From Methylobacterium symbioticum (GTDB lineage: Bacteria; Pseudomonadota; Alphaproteobacteria; Rhizobiales; Beijerinckiaceae): 64,000 bases of DNA. Shown piece after piece: positions 44,218-53,418 of this stretch. The stretch covers positions 1 to 64,000 of the forward strand of contig NZ_CABFPH010000009.1 in NCBI RefSeq assembly GCF_902141845.1. The letters are read 5' to 3'. Both the position numbers and the translations under genes were made by a program. How positions within the stretch are numbered: the stretch's first letter is position 1; every line of letters starts with the position of its first letter. The notes under the pieces were generated by a model. It did not search any database. It was not told where the DNA came from and was given only the letters and a program-made list of their open reading frames with translations.

Positions 44218-45564
44218 TCAGCCGCGATCGAGATTGCCCCGCGTCTCCGGCATCAGGAAGGCCCCGACCAGATAGACCAGCGTGACCACCGTCGAGAAGA
44301 TCGCCAATACCATCGTGATCTGTCCGGGGCCGTCGGCGGTGAGCGAGACCAGCGTCGGCAGCATGCCGCCGAGCGCGAAACCGATATTCCAGCTCAAGCC
44401 CGTACCGGTGGCGCGCAACGCCGTGGGGAAGGTCTCGTTGAGGAAGATCAGCAGCGGGCCGTAGCTCGCATTCGCGACGAAGGCGAGGAGCAGCGCGCAG
44501 ATTCCGATCGTCACCGCATCCGTGGCCTGTCCCAGCGCCAGGAACAGGACGGGGAAGGCGACGAGCCGCACGGCGCCCATCAGCAGGAAGCAGCGCCGCC
44601 GCCCGATATGCTGGCTCAGCTCGCCCATGCCGCAGGCGCCGATGGCCGCGGCGACGCTCGCGCCGATCAGCATCAGGGAGGCGGTGGCGTTCGGCAGGCC
44701 GTTCACCAGCTTCAGGACGGTCGGGAGATAGCCGGAGGTGAGGTAGTAGGCCGCGCCGCCGCCGAAGGAGAGCAGCACTGCGAGGACGAAGTTGCGGGCG
44801 TGCTCGGCCGAGAACAGGGCGCGCACCGGCGAGGCCACCACCGGGGTCTCGCCGCGCCGGGCCGCCTTGTCCGCCTGGAGCTGGCGGAAGATCGGCGATT
44901 CCTCGAGGTTGCGAAACAGGATGAGCCCGACCACCGAGGTGAGGAGGCCGGAGAAGAACATCACCCGCCAGCCCCAGGCGGCGAAGGCCTCGCCCGGCGC
45001 GAGCAGCGAGACGATGGAGAAGACGAGAGAGGCGAGCAGGCCGCCGATCGCCGCGCCGCCGCCGCCGACCGAGCCCGACATCAGGCCGCGCCAGCGCTCG
45101 GGCACGGATTCGGTGCCGATCGTGTGCGAGGCCGCCACCACGCCGCCGACGAAGATGCCCTGAATCAGCCGGAAGGCCAGGAAGATCGCGGTGGCGAGCC
45201 AGCCGATCTGGCCGACGGTGGGCAGGAGGCCGAAGGCCGCCGTCGAGAGGCCGACGCCCATCACCGCCACCATCAGGGCGCGCCGCCGTCCGAATCGGTC
45301 GGCATAGGTGCCGAACAGGGCCGAGCCCAGCGGCCGGATCAGCAGCGTCACCGCGAAGGAGGCATAGGCGCCGGCGAGCGACAGCATCGGCTTGTCGGCC
45401 GGGAAGAACAGCGCGCCGACGACGGGCGCCACGTAGAGCAGGATGAACAGGTCGAACAGGTCGAGCCCCCAGCCGAACAGCGAGGCCAGAGCGGCGGTCG
45501 CGGTCTGTCGGGTGGTGGGCTTCGGCAGGGCCGCCGGGGCGGCCATCGTCGTGGTGGCGTCCAT
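44218..45564 (-). CDS. MFS metabolite:proton symporter, probable furoate transporter
   Basis: 448 residues, 12 predicted membrane helices, with the MFS loop 2-3 motif in GTYADRFGRRRALM and ESVPERWRGLMSG. The first helix (LFGWGLDLFDLFILLYVAP) has the Asp-containing pattern of the aromatic acid/dicarboxylate:H+ symporters. Downstream of hmfE in the same direction it should import the acid handled by the operon, as HmfT does in Cupriavidus. The substrate is inferred from context only. Confidence 0.85.
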   Translation of the reverse strand: MDATTTMAAPAALPKPTTRQTATAALASLFGWGLDLFDLFILLYVAPVVGALFFPADKPMLSLAGAYASFAVTLLIRPLGSALFGTYADRFGRRRALMVAVMGVGLSTAAFGLLPTVGQIGWLATAIFLAFRLIQGIFVGGVVAASHTIGTESVPERWRGLMSGSVGGGGAAIGGLLASLVFSIVSLLAPGEAFAAWGWRVMFFSGLLTSVVGLILFRNLEESPIFRQLQADKAARRGETPVVASPVRALFSAEHARNFVLAVLLSFGGGAAYYLTSGYLPTVLKLVNGLPNATASLMLIGASVAAAIGACGMGELSQHIGRRRCFLLMGAVRLVAFPVLFLALGQATDAVTIGICALLLAFVANASYGPLLIFLNETFPTALRATGTGLSWNIGFALGGMLPTLVSLTADGPGQITMVLAIFSTVVTLVYLVGAFLMPETRGNLDRG

Positions 45565-45680
45565 GGTGTCTCTCCCTCGGGCTCGGGCAGCCTCGGCCTC
45601 AGAGCCGACCGCCGGTCTTGCAGCCGGCGTGGCGGTCGTTCACGCGATCGGTGATGCGCGGCACTAAGTCTTTGTTTTGG

Positions 45681-45730
45681 CGCGCTCTCTCGCGCCGAGC
45701 CGGCATCCACTTCGGCGGAGAGCGCCCTAG
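45681..45730 (-). repeat. Second copy of the extragenic palindromic repeat
   Basis: Nearly identical to the element at 22843-22890: GCGCTCTCTCG, CCGAGCCGGCATCCA, TTCGGCGGAGAGCG are shared, with an extra GC and two substitutions. It begins inside the TAG stop codon of hmfE and forms a long hairpin in the hmfE-to-MFS gap. Confidence 0.75.
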
Positions 45731-46518
45731 CTGCCGATGAACTTCGGCTGGCGCTTCTCGTGGAAGGCCTCGACGCCCTCGCGGAAATCGTCCGACTGGC
45801 GCAGGCGGCTGTAGCAATGGCCCTCGAGCTCGATGGCGATCGCGAGCGTCGAATCCTCGGTGTCGTTGAGGAGCTTCTTGGCGGTGCGCTGGGCGATCGG
45901 CGAGAAGGCGCGCAGCTCGTCGACCAGCGCGTCGACGGCCTTCTCCAGATCGGCATCGGCCACGCATTCTGTGGCGATGCCCCAGTCGAGCGCCTGCCGG
46001 CCCGGGATGCGCTTCGAGCGCATCACGATGTCCTTGGTGCGGGTGATGCCGACGATCTTCTGCAGGCGAGCCGAGCCGCCGGAGCCCGGGATCTGGCCGA
46101 GCTTCTGCTCGGGGAGCGCGTAGCGGCAGGTCTCCGAGACGATGCGGAAGTCGCAGGCGAGCGAGATCTCGAACCCGACGCCGAAGGTGTAGCCGCGATT
46201 GGCCGCGATCACCGGCTTGGCGCATCGCGCGGGCGCGGCGATGTTCCAGGCGAGCTTCGAGACATGCTCGGGCGAGGCGTCAAGGAAGCCCTTGATGTAG
46301 CCGCCCGACGAGAAGTGCTCGCCCTCGGCGCGCAGCACGATCACGCGCACCCGCGGATCCTCGTCGAGCGCCTCGAAGACCTTCCGGATCTCGTCGCGCT
46401 GGGGCATCGAGATCACGTTCATCGGCGGCCGGTTCAGGATCACGTCGGCGCGCTCGCGGGCGGGATCGATCTCGACGCGGAAGCCGTCGAGGTTCGTCAG
46501 GCGGGGATCGTCGGTCAT
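45727..46518 (-). CDS. hmfE: Crotonase-fold hydrolase/hydratase, probable 2-oxoglutaroyl-CoA hydrolase
   Basis: 263 residues, enoyl-CoA hydratase superfamily. CoA-binding and oxyanion segments are EGEHFSSGGYIKGFLD and ANRGYTFGVGFEISLACDF; the ALPEQKLGQIPGSGGSARL region carries the usual acidic residue. In the furoate pathway HmfE is a member of this superfamily that hydrolyses 2-oxoglutaroyl-CoA, giving 2-oxoglutarate. The call rests on its place next to furoyl-CoA synthetase and dehydrogenase genes. A true hydratase is the alternative. The start at 46518 is preceded by GGAGAAGAGAG. Confidence 0.78.
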   Translation of the reverse strand: MTDDPRLTNLDGFRVEIDPARERADVILNRPPMNVISMPQRDEIRKVFEALDEDPRVRVIVLRAEGEHFSSGGYIKGFLDASPEHVSKLAWNIAAPARCAKPVIAANRGYTFGVGFEISLACDFRIVSETCRYALPEQKLGQIPGSGGSARLQKIVGITRTKDIVMRSKRIPGRQALDWGIATECVADADLEKAVDALVDELRAFSPIAQRTAKKLLNDTEDSTLAIAIELEGHCYSRLRQSDDFREGVEAFHEKRQPKFIGS

Positions 46519-46562
46519 CGGGTCTCTCTTCTCCGAATGGGGTGGGGAGGATTCAGGCCGGG

Positions 46563-48113
46563 TCAGGCGGCGGCCGTGGGTTCGTCCGCGGGCTCGCGCT
46601 GGTATTCGCCCGCCACGAGCTGGCGGCGCAGGAGCTTGCCGACCGGCGATTTCGGGATGTCGGCGACGAAGACGTAGGCGCGGGGCAGCTTGTGGCTCGG
46701 CAGGCCGGCCGCTCGGCAATGCGCGTCGAGGGCGGGGCCGTCGGTGGCGTCCCGGCGCTTGACGAAGGCGGTCACGAGCTTGCCCCAGCGCTCGTCGGGC
46801 AGGCCGACCACGGCGACCTCCGAGACGCTCGGATGGAGGGAGAGGCAGCTCTCGATCTCCACCGGAGAGACGTTCTCGCCGCCGGTGATGATCATGTCGT
46901 CCACGCGGCCGGTGACGAAGATGTCGCCGTCCGGATCGGCGAAGCCCGTGTCCCCGGTGAAGTACCAGCCGCCGCGGAAGGCCTTCGCGTCGGCCTCGGG
47001 GCGGCGCCAGTAGCCCTCGAAGGCCTCGTCGCCGCTGGCGATCACCGCGATCTCGCCCTCCTCGCCCGGAGCGGCGACAGCCTCCGGGTCCGCGGCGCCG
47101 AGCGGCACCACGCGCACCATGGTGTTGAGGCCCGCCCGGCCGGCGGAGCCGGGTTTCGTGGCGGCGTCCTGGTTGATCGTGAAGGTGTAGACCTCCGACG
47201 AGCCGTAATGGTTGACGAAGAGGTCCGGCCGGAACGCCTCGGTGAGCTTGGCGAGCAGGCCGTCCGTCATCGGCGCGCCGGCAAATCCGAGCTTGCGCAC
47301 CGAGGCGGTGTCCGTGCCCGCGAAATCCGGATGGTGCACGAGGTCGTGGTAGAGGGTCGGCACGAGGTAGAGGTTCGTCACCCGCTCGGCGGCGATCAGG
47401 CGGAGCGCCCCGGCCACGTCGAAGCGCGGCAGGCAGATGAAGGCGCCGCCGATCAGCGACATGGCGATGAGCGAGCGCACCCCCATCGTGTGGTAGAGTG
47501 GCATGACTCCGAGCGTGCGCTCGCCGCGCGCGTAGAGATTCTGCGCCACGTGGGCGAGGGCGGCGGCGCGCTCGGCCCGGTGGCGGCGGGGCACGCCCTT
47601 GGGCTTGGCCGTGGTGCCCGAGGTGTAGAGCATCAGCGAGGTCGCTTCCGCGCCGACGCGGGGCTTGGCGGGGGCCGCCCCCGGCTGCGCGAGATCGGCG
47701 AAGGCGATCGTCCCGGATCCGGTGGTGTGGCCGACCGCGATGCGCGGCAGCGCCCGGGCGGCGGCGCTCGCCCGCACCGCGGCAGCCGAGACCTCCTCGT
47801 AGGCGAGCGCCTTCGCGTCGGAATTCTCGATCGCGAAATCGATTTCGTCGGGCTTGGCGCGCCAGTTGATGGGTGTCAGCACGATGCCCGCGAACTGGCA
47901 GGCCCAGTGCAGCGTCGCCGCCTCCAGCCTGTTCTGCAGCGCCGTGACGAGGTGATCGCCGGGCTCCAGCCCGAGCCGGCCGAGTCCCGCCACCGTCGCG
48001 GAGATCAGCCCGTACCAGTCGGCGTAGGTCAGCCGGGTCTCGCCGTCGACGATGGCGAGGGCCTGCGGATCGCGGGAGACGCTCGCGAGGAAGCTGGTGC
48101 CGAGGTCAAGCAT
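46563..48113 (-). CDS. hmfD: Acyl-CoA synthetase, probable 2-furoate-CoA ligase
   Basis: 516 residues, ANL adenylating superfamily. The P-loop is MLYTSGTTAKPKGVPRRH, motif A5 is NHYGSSEVYT, the hinge is GWYFTGDTGFADPDGDIFVTGR with VDDMIITGGENVSP, and the catalytic Lys lies near the end in PKSPVGKLLRRQL. It forms an acyl-AMP then acyl-CoA from an organic acid. The 8-base overlap with the iron-sulfur subunit gene of a molybdenum hydroxylase points to 2-furoate as substrate. Benzoate-type acids cannot be excluded. Confidence 0.82.
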   Translation of the reverse strand: MLDLGTSFLASVSRDPQALAIVDGETRLTYADWYGLISATVAGLGRLGLEPGDHLVTALQNRLEAATLHWACQFAGIVLTPINWRAKPDEIDFAIENSDAKALAYEEVSAAAVRASAAARALPRIAVGHTTGSGTIAFADLAQPGAAPAKPRVGAEATSLMLYTSGTTAKPKGVPRRHRAERAAALAHVAQNLYARGERTLGVMPLYHTMGVRSLIAMSLIGGAFICLPRFDVAGALRLIAAERVTNLYLVPTLYHDLVHHPDFAGTDTASVRKLGFAGAPMTDGLLAKLTEAFRPDLFVNHYGSSEVYTFTINQDAATKPGSAGRAGLNTMVRVVPLGAADPEAVAAPGEEGEIAVIASGDEAFEGYWRRPEADAKAFRGGWYFTGDTGFADPDGDIFVTGRVDDMIITGGENVSPVEIESCLSLHPSVSEVAVVGLPDERWGKLVTAFVKRRDATDGPALDAHCRAAGLPSHKLPRAYVFVADIPKSPVGKLLRRQLVAGEYQREPADEPTAAA

Positions 48114-48639
48114 GGGCCGTCTCCTCCTGGTTCGCCGCTTGAGTGGATTCGCCGCGCAGGATGGCCGCGGCTTCGAGCGCCGCCGCGACGATCGGGGCGT
48201 AACCGGTGCAGCGGCAGAGATGGCCGCCGATGACCTCGGTCAGTTCCGCGCGGCCCGCGCCGGGCCTGAGGCGCAGATAGGCGTCGAGGGACATCAGGAT
48301 TCCGGCGGTACAGAAGCCGCATTGCAGGGCGTGGTGGCGCCGGAAGGCAGCCTGGAGCACGCCGAGGCGGCCGGGCTCGGGCTCGAGCCCCTCGACGGTG
48401 CGCAGGTCGCAGCCCTCGACGCCGACCGCGAGAGTCAGGCAGGCCCGGGCCGGCACGCCGTCGATCGCGACCGTGCAGGCGCCGCAGACGCCGTGCTCGC
48501 AGCCGACATGCGTGCCGGTGAGCCCGAGGCCGTGGCGCAGCGCGTCGGTGAGCAGCGTGCGCGGCTCGACCTCACATTCGGCGGGCGCCCCGTTCAGGGT
48601 AAAGCGCACGCGATGGCGCTGTTGCGCGTCTAGCTGCAT
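48106..48639 (-). CDS. hmfC: [2Fe-2S] subunit of molybdenum hydroxylase, probable furoyl-CoA dehydrogenase
   Basis: 177 residues with two [2Fe-2S] domains: the plant-ferredoxin type (GCEHGVCGACTVAIDG and ACLTLA) and the helical one (QCGFCTAGILMS, then GGHLCRCTGY). It passes electrons from the molybdenum centre to FAD. The small-medium-large order on the reverse strand and overlaps of 10 bases (with the FAD subunit gene) and 8 bases (with the ligase gene) show one operon. The ATG at 48639 lacks a clear ribosome site, as expected for coupled translation. Confidence 0.85.
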   Translation of the reverse strand: MQLDAQQRHRVRFTLNGAPAECEVEPRTLLTDALRHGLGLTGTHVGCEHGVCGACTVAIDGVPARACLTLAVGVEGCDLRTVEGLEPEPGRLGVLQAAFRRHHALQCGFCTAGILMSLDAYLRLRPGAGRAELTEVIGGHLCRCTGYAPIVAAALEAAAILRGESTQAANQEETAHA

Positions 48640-49466
48640 CGGAGGCTGTCCTGTCGCGCTTGGTCCAGCACCCGGCGTCCGAGCTGACGCACGAGGTCGC
48701 GGCGGTACCGGGCGGTGGCATGGAGATCCTCGCCCGCGCCGAGTTCCCAGGCGAAGGCGTTCAGGGCGTCGTCGAGGGCGGAGCCGTCGAGGAGGGGGAA
48801 GTCGCGGGCGGTCGGCCGGTCGGCGACGCCGCCGACCGCGAGCCGCATGCGCCGGGCATCCACCACGGCGGCGCAGGCGACGATGGCGAAGTCGCCGTGG
48901 CGGCGCCCGACCTCGGCGAAGGCGTACCCGGTCCCCGCTGCGCGGGTCGGGTAGGCAATCGCCTCGATCAGCTCGTCGTCGCCGCGCTCTGTCACCATCA
49001 TGCCGGTGAAGAAGTCCTCGGCACGCACGCTGCGGCGGCGCTTGCGCGAGCGGAGCCGAACCTCGCCCTCGAGCGCCACGAGACAGAGCGGGATCTCGGC
49101 GCTCGGATCGGCATGGGCGACCGAGCCGCACAGGGTGCCCCGCGCCCGCGTCTGGACGTGTCCGACCCAGGGGAGGGCCGCGGCGAGCAGCGGCAGGTCG
49201 TCGGCTAGGCCGGGCCGGTCGAGCAGGATCGCCTGGCGGACGCCGGCCGGGATCACGAGCGCGCCCCGCTCCGGCACCGGCTCGCGCAGGGCCTCGATCC
49301 GCATCACGTCGATGAGCATCGCGGGCTTGGTCAGCCGCATGTTCAGCATCGGCAGGAGCGACTGGCCGCCCGCCACGATCCGGGCCTCGGCGCCGTGCCG
49401 GCCGAGGGCCTCGAGCGCTTCGTCGAGGCTCGCCGCGCGGAGATAGCCGAAGGGTGCGGGCTTCAT
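48630..49466 (-). CDS. hmfB: FAD subunit of molybdenum hydroxylase, probable furoyl-CoA dehydrogenase
   Basis: 278 residues, CoxM-like. FAD-binding segments are IVAGGQSLLPMLNMRL near residue 35 and TLCGSVAHADPSAEIPL near 112. The C-terminal CO-dehydrogenase flavoprotein domain includes FAEVGRRHGDFAIVACAA. It connects the iron-sulfur subunit to the external acceptor. Overlaps its neighbours on both sides by 4 and 10 bases. Confidence 0.87.
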   Translation of the reverse strand: MKPAPFGYLRAASLDEALEALGRHGAEARIVAGGQSLLPMLNMRLTKPAMLIDVMRIEALREPVPERGALVIPAGVRQAILLDRPGLADDLPLLAAALPWVGHVQTRARGTLCGSVAHADPSAEIPLCLVALEGEVRLRSRKRRRSVRAEDFFTGMMVTERGDDELIEAIAYPTRAAGTGYAFAEVGRRHGDFAIVACAAVVDARRMRLAVGGVADRPTARDFPLLDGSALDDALNAFAWELGAGEDLHATARYRRDLVRQLGRRVLDQARQDSLRCS

Positions 49467-52429
49467 GCCGAGATCCCCAGTCGGGCGAGGAGGCGGCGCA
49501 GCCAGCCCGGGCCGCTCCCAGAGCCGCCCGCCCGCCGCGCGAGGGCCGAGAAGAAGCCGCCGATGATGACGCGAGCCGCCCCGTCGAGCAGGCGCCCGCC
49601 CACCGCCGCGACCTTGCCGCCGACCGCCGCCTCGTAGCGGTAGCCGATGCGGGTGCCGCCGGACCCGTCCGGTTCCAGGGTGAGGCGGCCGGTGCCGCCG
49701 CCATTACCGAGCGCCCCCGTCACCGAGCCGGCGAGCGTCGCCGCACGCGGTGCATCGAGGTCGGAGAGGCGGATATCGGCCTTGTAGCGGCCCTTCACCG
49801 GACCAACGCCGAGGGTCACGTCGGCGGTGAAATGGGTCTCCGAGAGCCTGCGCACGCCGTGCGCGCCCGGGATGACCGAGGCGAGGACATCCGGATCGAG
49901 CAGCATCGACCAGACCGCCTCGGGCGGAGCGGTGACCGCCGCCGTGCCCTCGCCGCGCAGGGTGCGGTCGCCCGGCTTGCCCACGGGCTGGGCCTGGGCG
50001 GCGAGGCCAGCGGGGGGCGCCGGCTCGTCGCGGCCGGCGGCGAGGCCCGCGAGCTTGGCCGGGGTCAGCGGCAGGTCGATGGCGTCGAGGCCGAGCGCAT
50101 CCGCCACCGCGTTGGCGAGGCAGACCGGCGTCGACATGCAATTGCCCTCGCCGACGCCCTTGGCGCCGAGCGGCGTGAAGGGCGAGGGACTCTCCACGTG
50201 CAGGACGGTGAGGTCCGGCATCTCCGTCGCGGTCGGGAGCAGGTAGTCGGCGAGCGTGCCGGAAAGGAAGGCGCCGTCGTCGCCGTAGGCCAGTTCCTCG
50301 TAGATGGCCGCGCCGAGCGCCTGCGCGAAGCCGCCGCGCACCTGCCCCTCGACCATGCGGGGATGCAGGATGCGCCCGCAATCGTGCATGGTGACGTAGC
50401 GGTCGATTCCGATCTTGCCGGTGACCGGATCGACCTCGAGCCCGCAGATATCGAAGATGAAGCCGTGGCAGAGCGAGGAATTGACCGCATCCGCCTCGTC
50501 GGGCGCCGTGAGCTGCGGCGGCGTCCAGAAGGCAGTCTCGCGGATCGGCGTCCCGTCCAGGTCCGGCAGCAGGCCCGGGGACCAGTGGGCGGTCGCGGCA
50601 ACGCGCGCGAAGGGCAGGAAGGCGTCCGGGTTCGCGCGGGCGCTGACGCGCCCGCCGGCGAAGACGAGGTCCTCCGCCCGCACGTTGAGTTGGGCCGCCG
50701 CCACCGCCGCGAGCTTGTCCCGCAAGCGCGTCGCCGCCTGATGCGCCACGCCCGCCACCGCGGCGGCGAAGCGGCTCGAGTAGTTGCCTGAGGCGATCGA
50801 CCACGCGTCCTTGGCCGTGTCGAGATCGGCCGTGACCCGGACCTGGTCGAGGGCGATGCCGAACACGTCAGCCACCACCTGCGCCAGCACGGTGCGGTGG
50901 CCCTGGCCCTGCGGCACGGAGGCGACCTGCACGGTGACCGAGCCGACCGGATCGAGGGTGATGGTCGCGGTGGCCTGCGCCCCGTTCTTCGGACCGGCCT
51001 TGGCCCGCTCCGCGGCGGTGAGAACCGTGGTGATGTAGCCCATGTTCGAGACGCTGGGCTCGACCGCGGCGGTGTAGCCGATCCCGTAGAGCCGCCCCTC
51101 GGCACGGGCGGCGTCCCGGCGCCGGACGAGCTCGGCGAGGCCGCCGTCGCGGGCCGCCACGTCGAGGGCGTGCTGGTAGTTGCCCGAATCGTAGAGCGCG
51201 CCCGTCGCCGTCCGGTAGGGGAAGGCGTCCGCCGGGATCAGGTTGCGGCGGATCACCTCGAGCGGATCGAGGCCGAGCGTGACGGCGATGCGCTGCATCA
51301 GCCGCTCCAGGGGATAGTAGACCTGCGGGCCGCCGAAGCCGCGCACCAGCCCGGTCGGCGTCTTGTTGGTCAGCACCACCCGGTTGCGCATCCGCACGTG
51401 CCGGATCGCGTAGGCGCCGGTCATGTTGCCGTGCATCCGGTAGAGCGTGGCGGGCTCGGGCGCGCGCAGATAGGCGCCGCAATCCTCGATCTGGTCCCAG
51501 TCGAGGGCCGCGACCCGGCCGTGCTCGTCGAAGGCGGCCGTCAGCGTGGTGACGCGGTTGGTCGCCGAGACCGAGGCCGCGAGGTGCTCGAGCCGGTCCT
51601 CGATCCATTTGACCGGGCGCCCGGACTTGCGGGACGCGGCCGCGATCAGGACGGCGTAGGGCGCGACGCCCTGCTTCACGCCGAAGCTGCCGCCGGAATC
51701 GGGGGGCGTGCGCAGGCGCAGGCGGTTGCCCGGCACCTTCAACGCCCGGGCGACCACGGCGTGGATGCTGAACGGCCCCTGGAAGTTGGCGAGCACGTCG
51801 TAGCTGTCGTCGGTGGGGTCGTAGGAGGCGACGACGCCGTAGGTCTCCATCGGAGAGCCGGTGTTGCGCGGGTAGCGGACCGTCACCGACAGGGTATGCC
51901 GGGCGTTCGCGAAGGCCGTCTCGGGATCGCCGTAGCGGAAGGCGCGGTCGCTGACTTGGTTGGCGCCGACGCCGTCGTGCAGCACGGGTGCATCGGCCGC
52001 GAGGGCGGCGAGCGGATCGACCACGGCGGGACGCTGCCGGTAATCGACCTCGATCAGGTCGCAGCCGTCCTCGGCGATGTAGCGGTCCGTCCCCAGGACG
52101 ATGGCGACCGGCTCGCCGACATAGCGCACCCGGTCGACCGCGATGGCGCGGGCATCCACCGCCGCGCGCACGGCCGGGACGAGGCCCGCGGTGATGTCGA
52201 GGAGGTCGCGCCCGGTGAGCACAGCCGCCACGCCCGGTAGCGCCTGCGCCGCGGCGGCGTCGATCCCGAGGATGTCGGCGTGGGCGTGGGGCGAGCGCAG
52301 GATCGCCGCGTGCAGCGTGCCCGGCCTCGTGCCCAGATCGTCGATGTAGCGCCCGCGCCCCGACAGCAGGCCCGCGTCCTCGACGCGCTCGACCGACCGT
52401 CCGACGAACGGGATGTGCTCGATGCCCAA
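49463..52429 (-). CDS. hmfA: Molybdopterin subunit fused to CoxG-like domain, probable furoyl-CoA dehydrogenase large subunit
   Basis: 988 residues, longer than the usual 780-800 for CoxL-like large subunits. The molybdopterin domains run to about residue 790 (ERVEDAGLLSGRGRYIDDL at the start, RGFGGPQVYYPLERLMQR, SVPQGQGHRTVLAQV, and GAKGVGEGNCMSTPVCLANA with the active-site Glu). Residues 826-975 form an SRPBCC/CoxG domain (GEGTAAVTAPPEAVWSML, TLGVGPVKGRYKAD), normally a separate cofactor-maturation protein. The enzyme would hydroxylate furoyl-CoA at C5. AraC regulator gene lies 134 bases upstream. Confidence 0.85.
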   Translation of the reverse strand: MGIEHIPFVGRSVERVEDAGLLSGRGRYIDDLGTRPGTLHAAILRSPHAHADILGIDAAAAQALPGVAAVLTGRDLLDITAGLVPAVRAAVDARAIAVDRVRYVGEPVAIVLGTDRYIAEDGCDLIEVDYRQRPAVVDPLAALAADAPVLHDGVGANQVSDRAFRYGDPETAFANARHTLSVTVRYPRNTGSPMETYGVVASYDPTDDSYDVLANFQGPFSIHAVVARALKVPGNRLRLRTPPDSGGSFGVKQGVAPYAVLIAAASRKSGRPVKWIEDRLEHLAASVSATNRVTTLTAAFDEHGRVAALDWDQIEDCGAYLRAPEPATLYRMHGNMTGAYAIRHVRMRNRVVLTNKTPTGLVRGFGGPQVYYPLERLMQRIAVTLGLDPLEVIRRNLIPADAFPYRTATGALYDSGNYQHALDVAARDGGLAELVRRRDAARAEGRLYGIGYTAAVEPSVSNMGYITTVLTAAERAKAGPKNGAQATATITLDPVGSVTVQVASVPQGQGHRTVLAQVVADVFGIALDQVRVTADLDTAKDAWSIASGNYSSRFAAAVAGVAHQAATRLRDKLAAVAAAQLNVRAEDLVFAGGRVSARANPDAFLPFARVAATAHWSPGLLPDLDGTPIRETAFWTPPQLTAPDEADAVNSSLCHGFIFDICGLEVDPVTGKIGIDRYVTMHDCGRILHPRMVEGQVRGGFAQALGAAIYEELAYGDDGAFLSGTLADYLLPTATEMPDLTVLHVESPSPFTPLGAKGVGEGNCMSTPVCLANAVADALGLDAIDLPLTPAKLAGLAAGRDEPAPPAGLAAQAQPVGKPGDRTLRGEGTAAVTAPPEAVWSMLLDPDVLASVIPGAHGVRRLSETHFTADVTLGVGPVKGRYKADIRLSDLDAPRAATLAGSVTGALGNGGGTGRLTLEPDGSGGTRIGYRYEAAVGGKVAAVGGRLLDGAARVIIGGFFSALARRAGGSGSGPGWLRRLLARLGISA

Positions 52430-52563
52430 CGTTCGCTTCCTCGTCCAGGGCTCTTGCTGGCCTGGTCCGAGCAGGATGCATCGCGTCAGGGGCGGCGGAG
52501 GATCCCGTCGCGTCTCAGGACTTACCCAAACGTCTCAAAAACGCCGCCGGCGCGCGGCGGCGC

Positions 52564-53418
52564 TCAGGCGAGCAGCGGCAGCCCGCCGCGGCGCACGATG
52601 CCGCGGAAGACGCTCGGCGGAACGCCGACATGGTCGCGGAAGAAGCGCGAGAAATGCGCGGGCGTGGAGAAGCCGAGGCCGAGCGAGAGATCCGTCAGGC
52701 CCTGATCGGTGCCGACGATGGCCCGCACCGCGCGCTCGACCCGGATGGCGTTCTTGAACACGTTCGGCGAGGCGCCGGTCGTCTGCTCGAACAGGCGATA
52801 GAAATGCGCCCGCGAGAGCCCGACCTCCCGGGCAAGCGCATCGATGCCGTCGCCCGTCCCCGGCTCCGCCCGGATCCGGGCGATGGCCCGCTGCACGCGC
52901 CAGTCCCGGCTCCGGCTCGCCGCCCGCAGGGAGGCCCCGGCCTCGCGCCAGGCGGTGAACCGCTCGATCAGGGCGATCATCAGCCCGGGCAGCAGGGTCT
53001 CGCGGATGTGGTTCGAGTCCGGCGCGTAGACCATCTCGGCTGCGAGGTCCCGGGCGAGCTGCCTGATCCGAGCCGTGATGAGGCCGACCGGCTGCTCGAA
53101 GAAGCCCGGGGCGCCGCTCGCGGCCCAGTTGTTGCGGAACGATCCGAGCCAGGCCGGCTCGACATAGAGCGCGAGGATCATGGCCTTGTCGCGGGCCGGA
53201 TCGTGCAGGTAGGCGTGCGTCTCCCAGGCGTTGACGAGGACGGCCTGCTCGTCGGTGAGGCGGACGACGCGCTCGCCGACCAGAAACTGCGTATCGTCAC
53301 CCTCGACCTTCAGCAGGACGTGGCAGTGATGATGCGCGTGCCGGACGAGGCCGCGGTCCATGTCGAGCAGGACCACTCGGCCGAAATCGCCATGGGCAAT
53401 CTCGAGAGCTTCGGACAT
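52564..53418 (-). CDS. AraC family transcriptional regulator
   Basis: 284 residues from ATG 53418 (MSEALEIAHG). The N-terminal cupin ligand domain (HAHHHCHVLLKVEG) covers about 1-150. The AraC double HTH is at about 185-280 (IDALAREVGLSRAHFYRLFE and LTDLSLGLGFSTPAHFSRFF). It lies upstream of hmfA on the same strand and divergent from the aldarate transporter gene, so it may control either. The histidine-rich cupin start is typical for regulators of organic-acid catabolism. Confidence 0.9.
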   Translation of the reverse strand: MSEALEIAHGDFGRVVLLDMDRGLVRHAHHHCHVLLKVEGDDTQFLVGERVVRLTDEQAVLVNAWETHAYLHDPARDKAMILALYVEPAWLGSFRNNWAASGAPGFFEQPVGLITARIRQLARDLAAEMVYAPDSNHIRETLLPGLMIALIERFTAWREAGASLRAASRSRDWRVQRAIARIRAEPGTGDGIDALAREVGLSRAHFYRLFEQTTGASPNVFKNAIRVERAVRAIVGTDQGLTDLSLGLGFSTPAHFSRFFRDHVGVPPSVFRGIVRRGGLPLLA

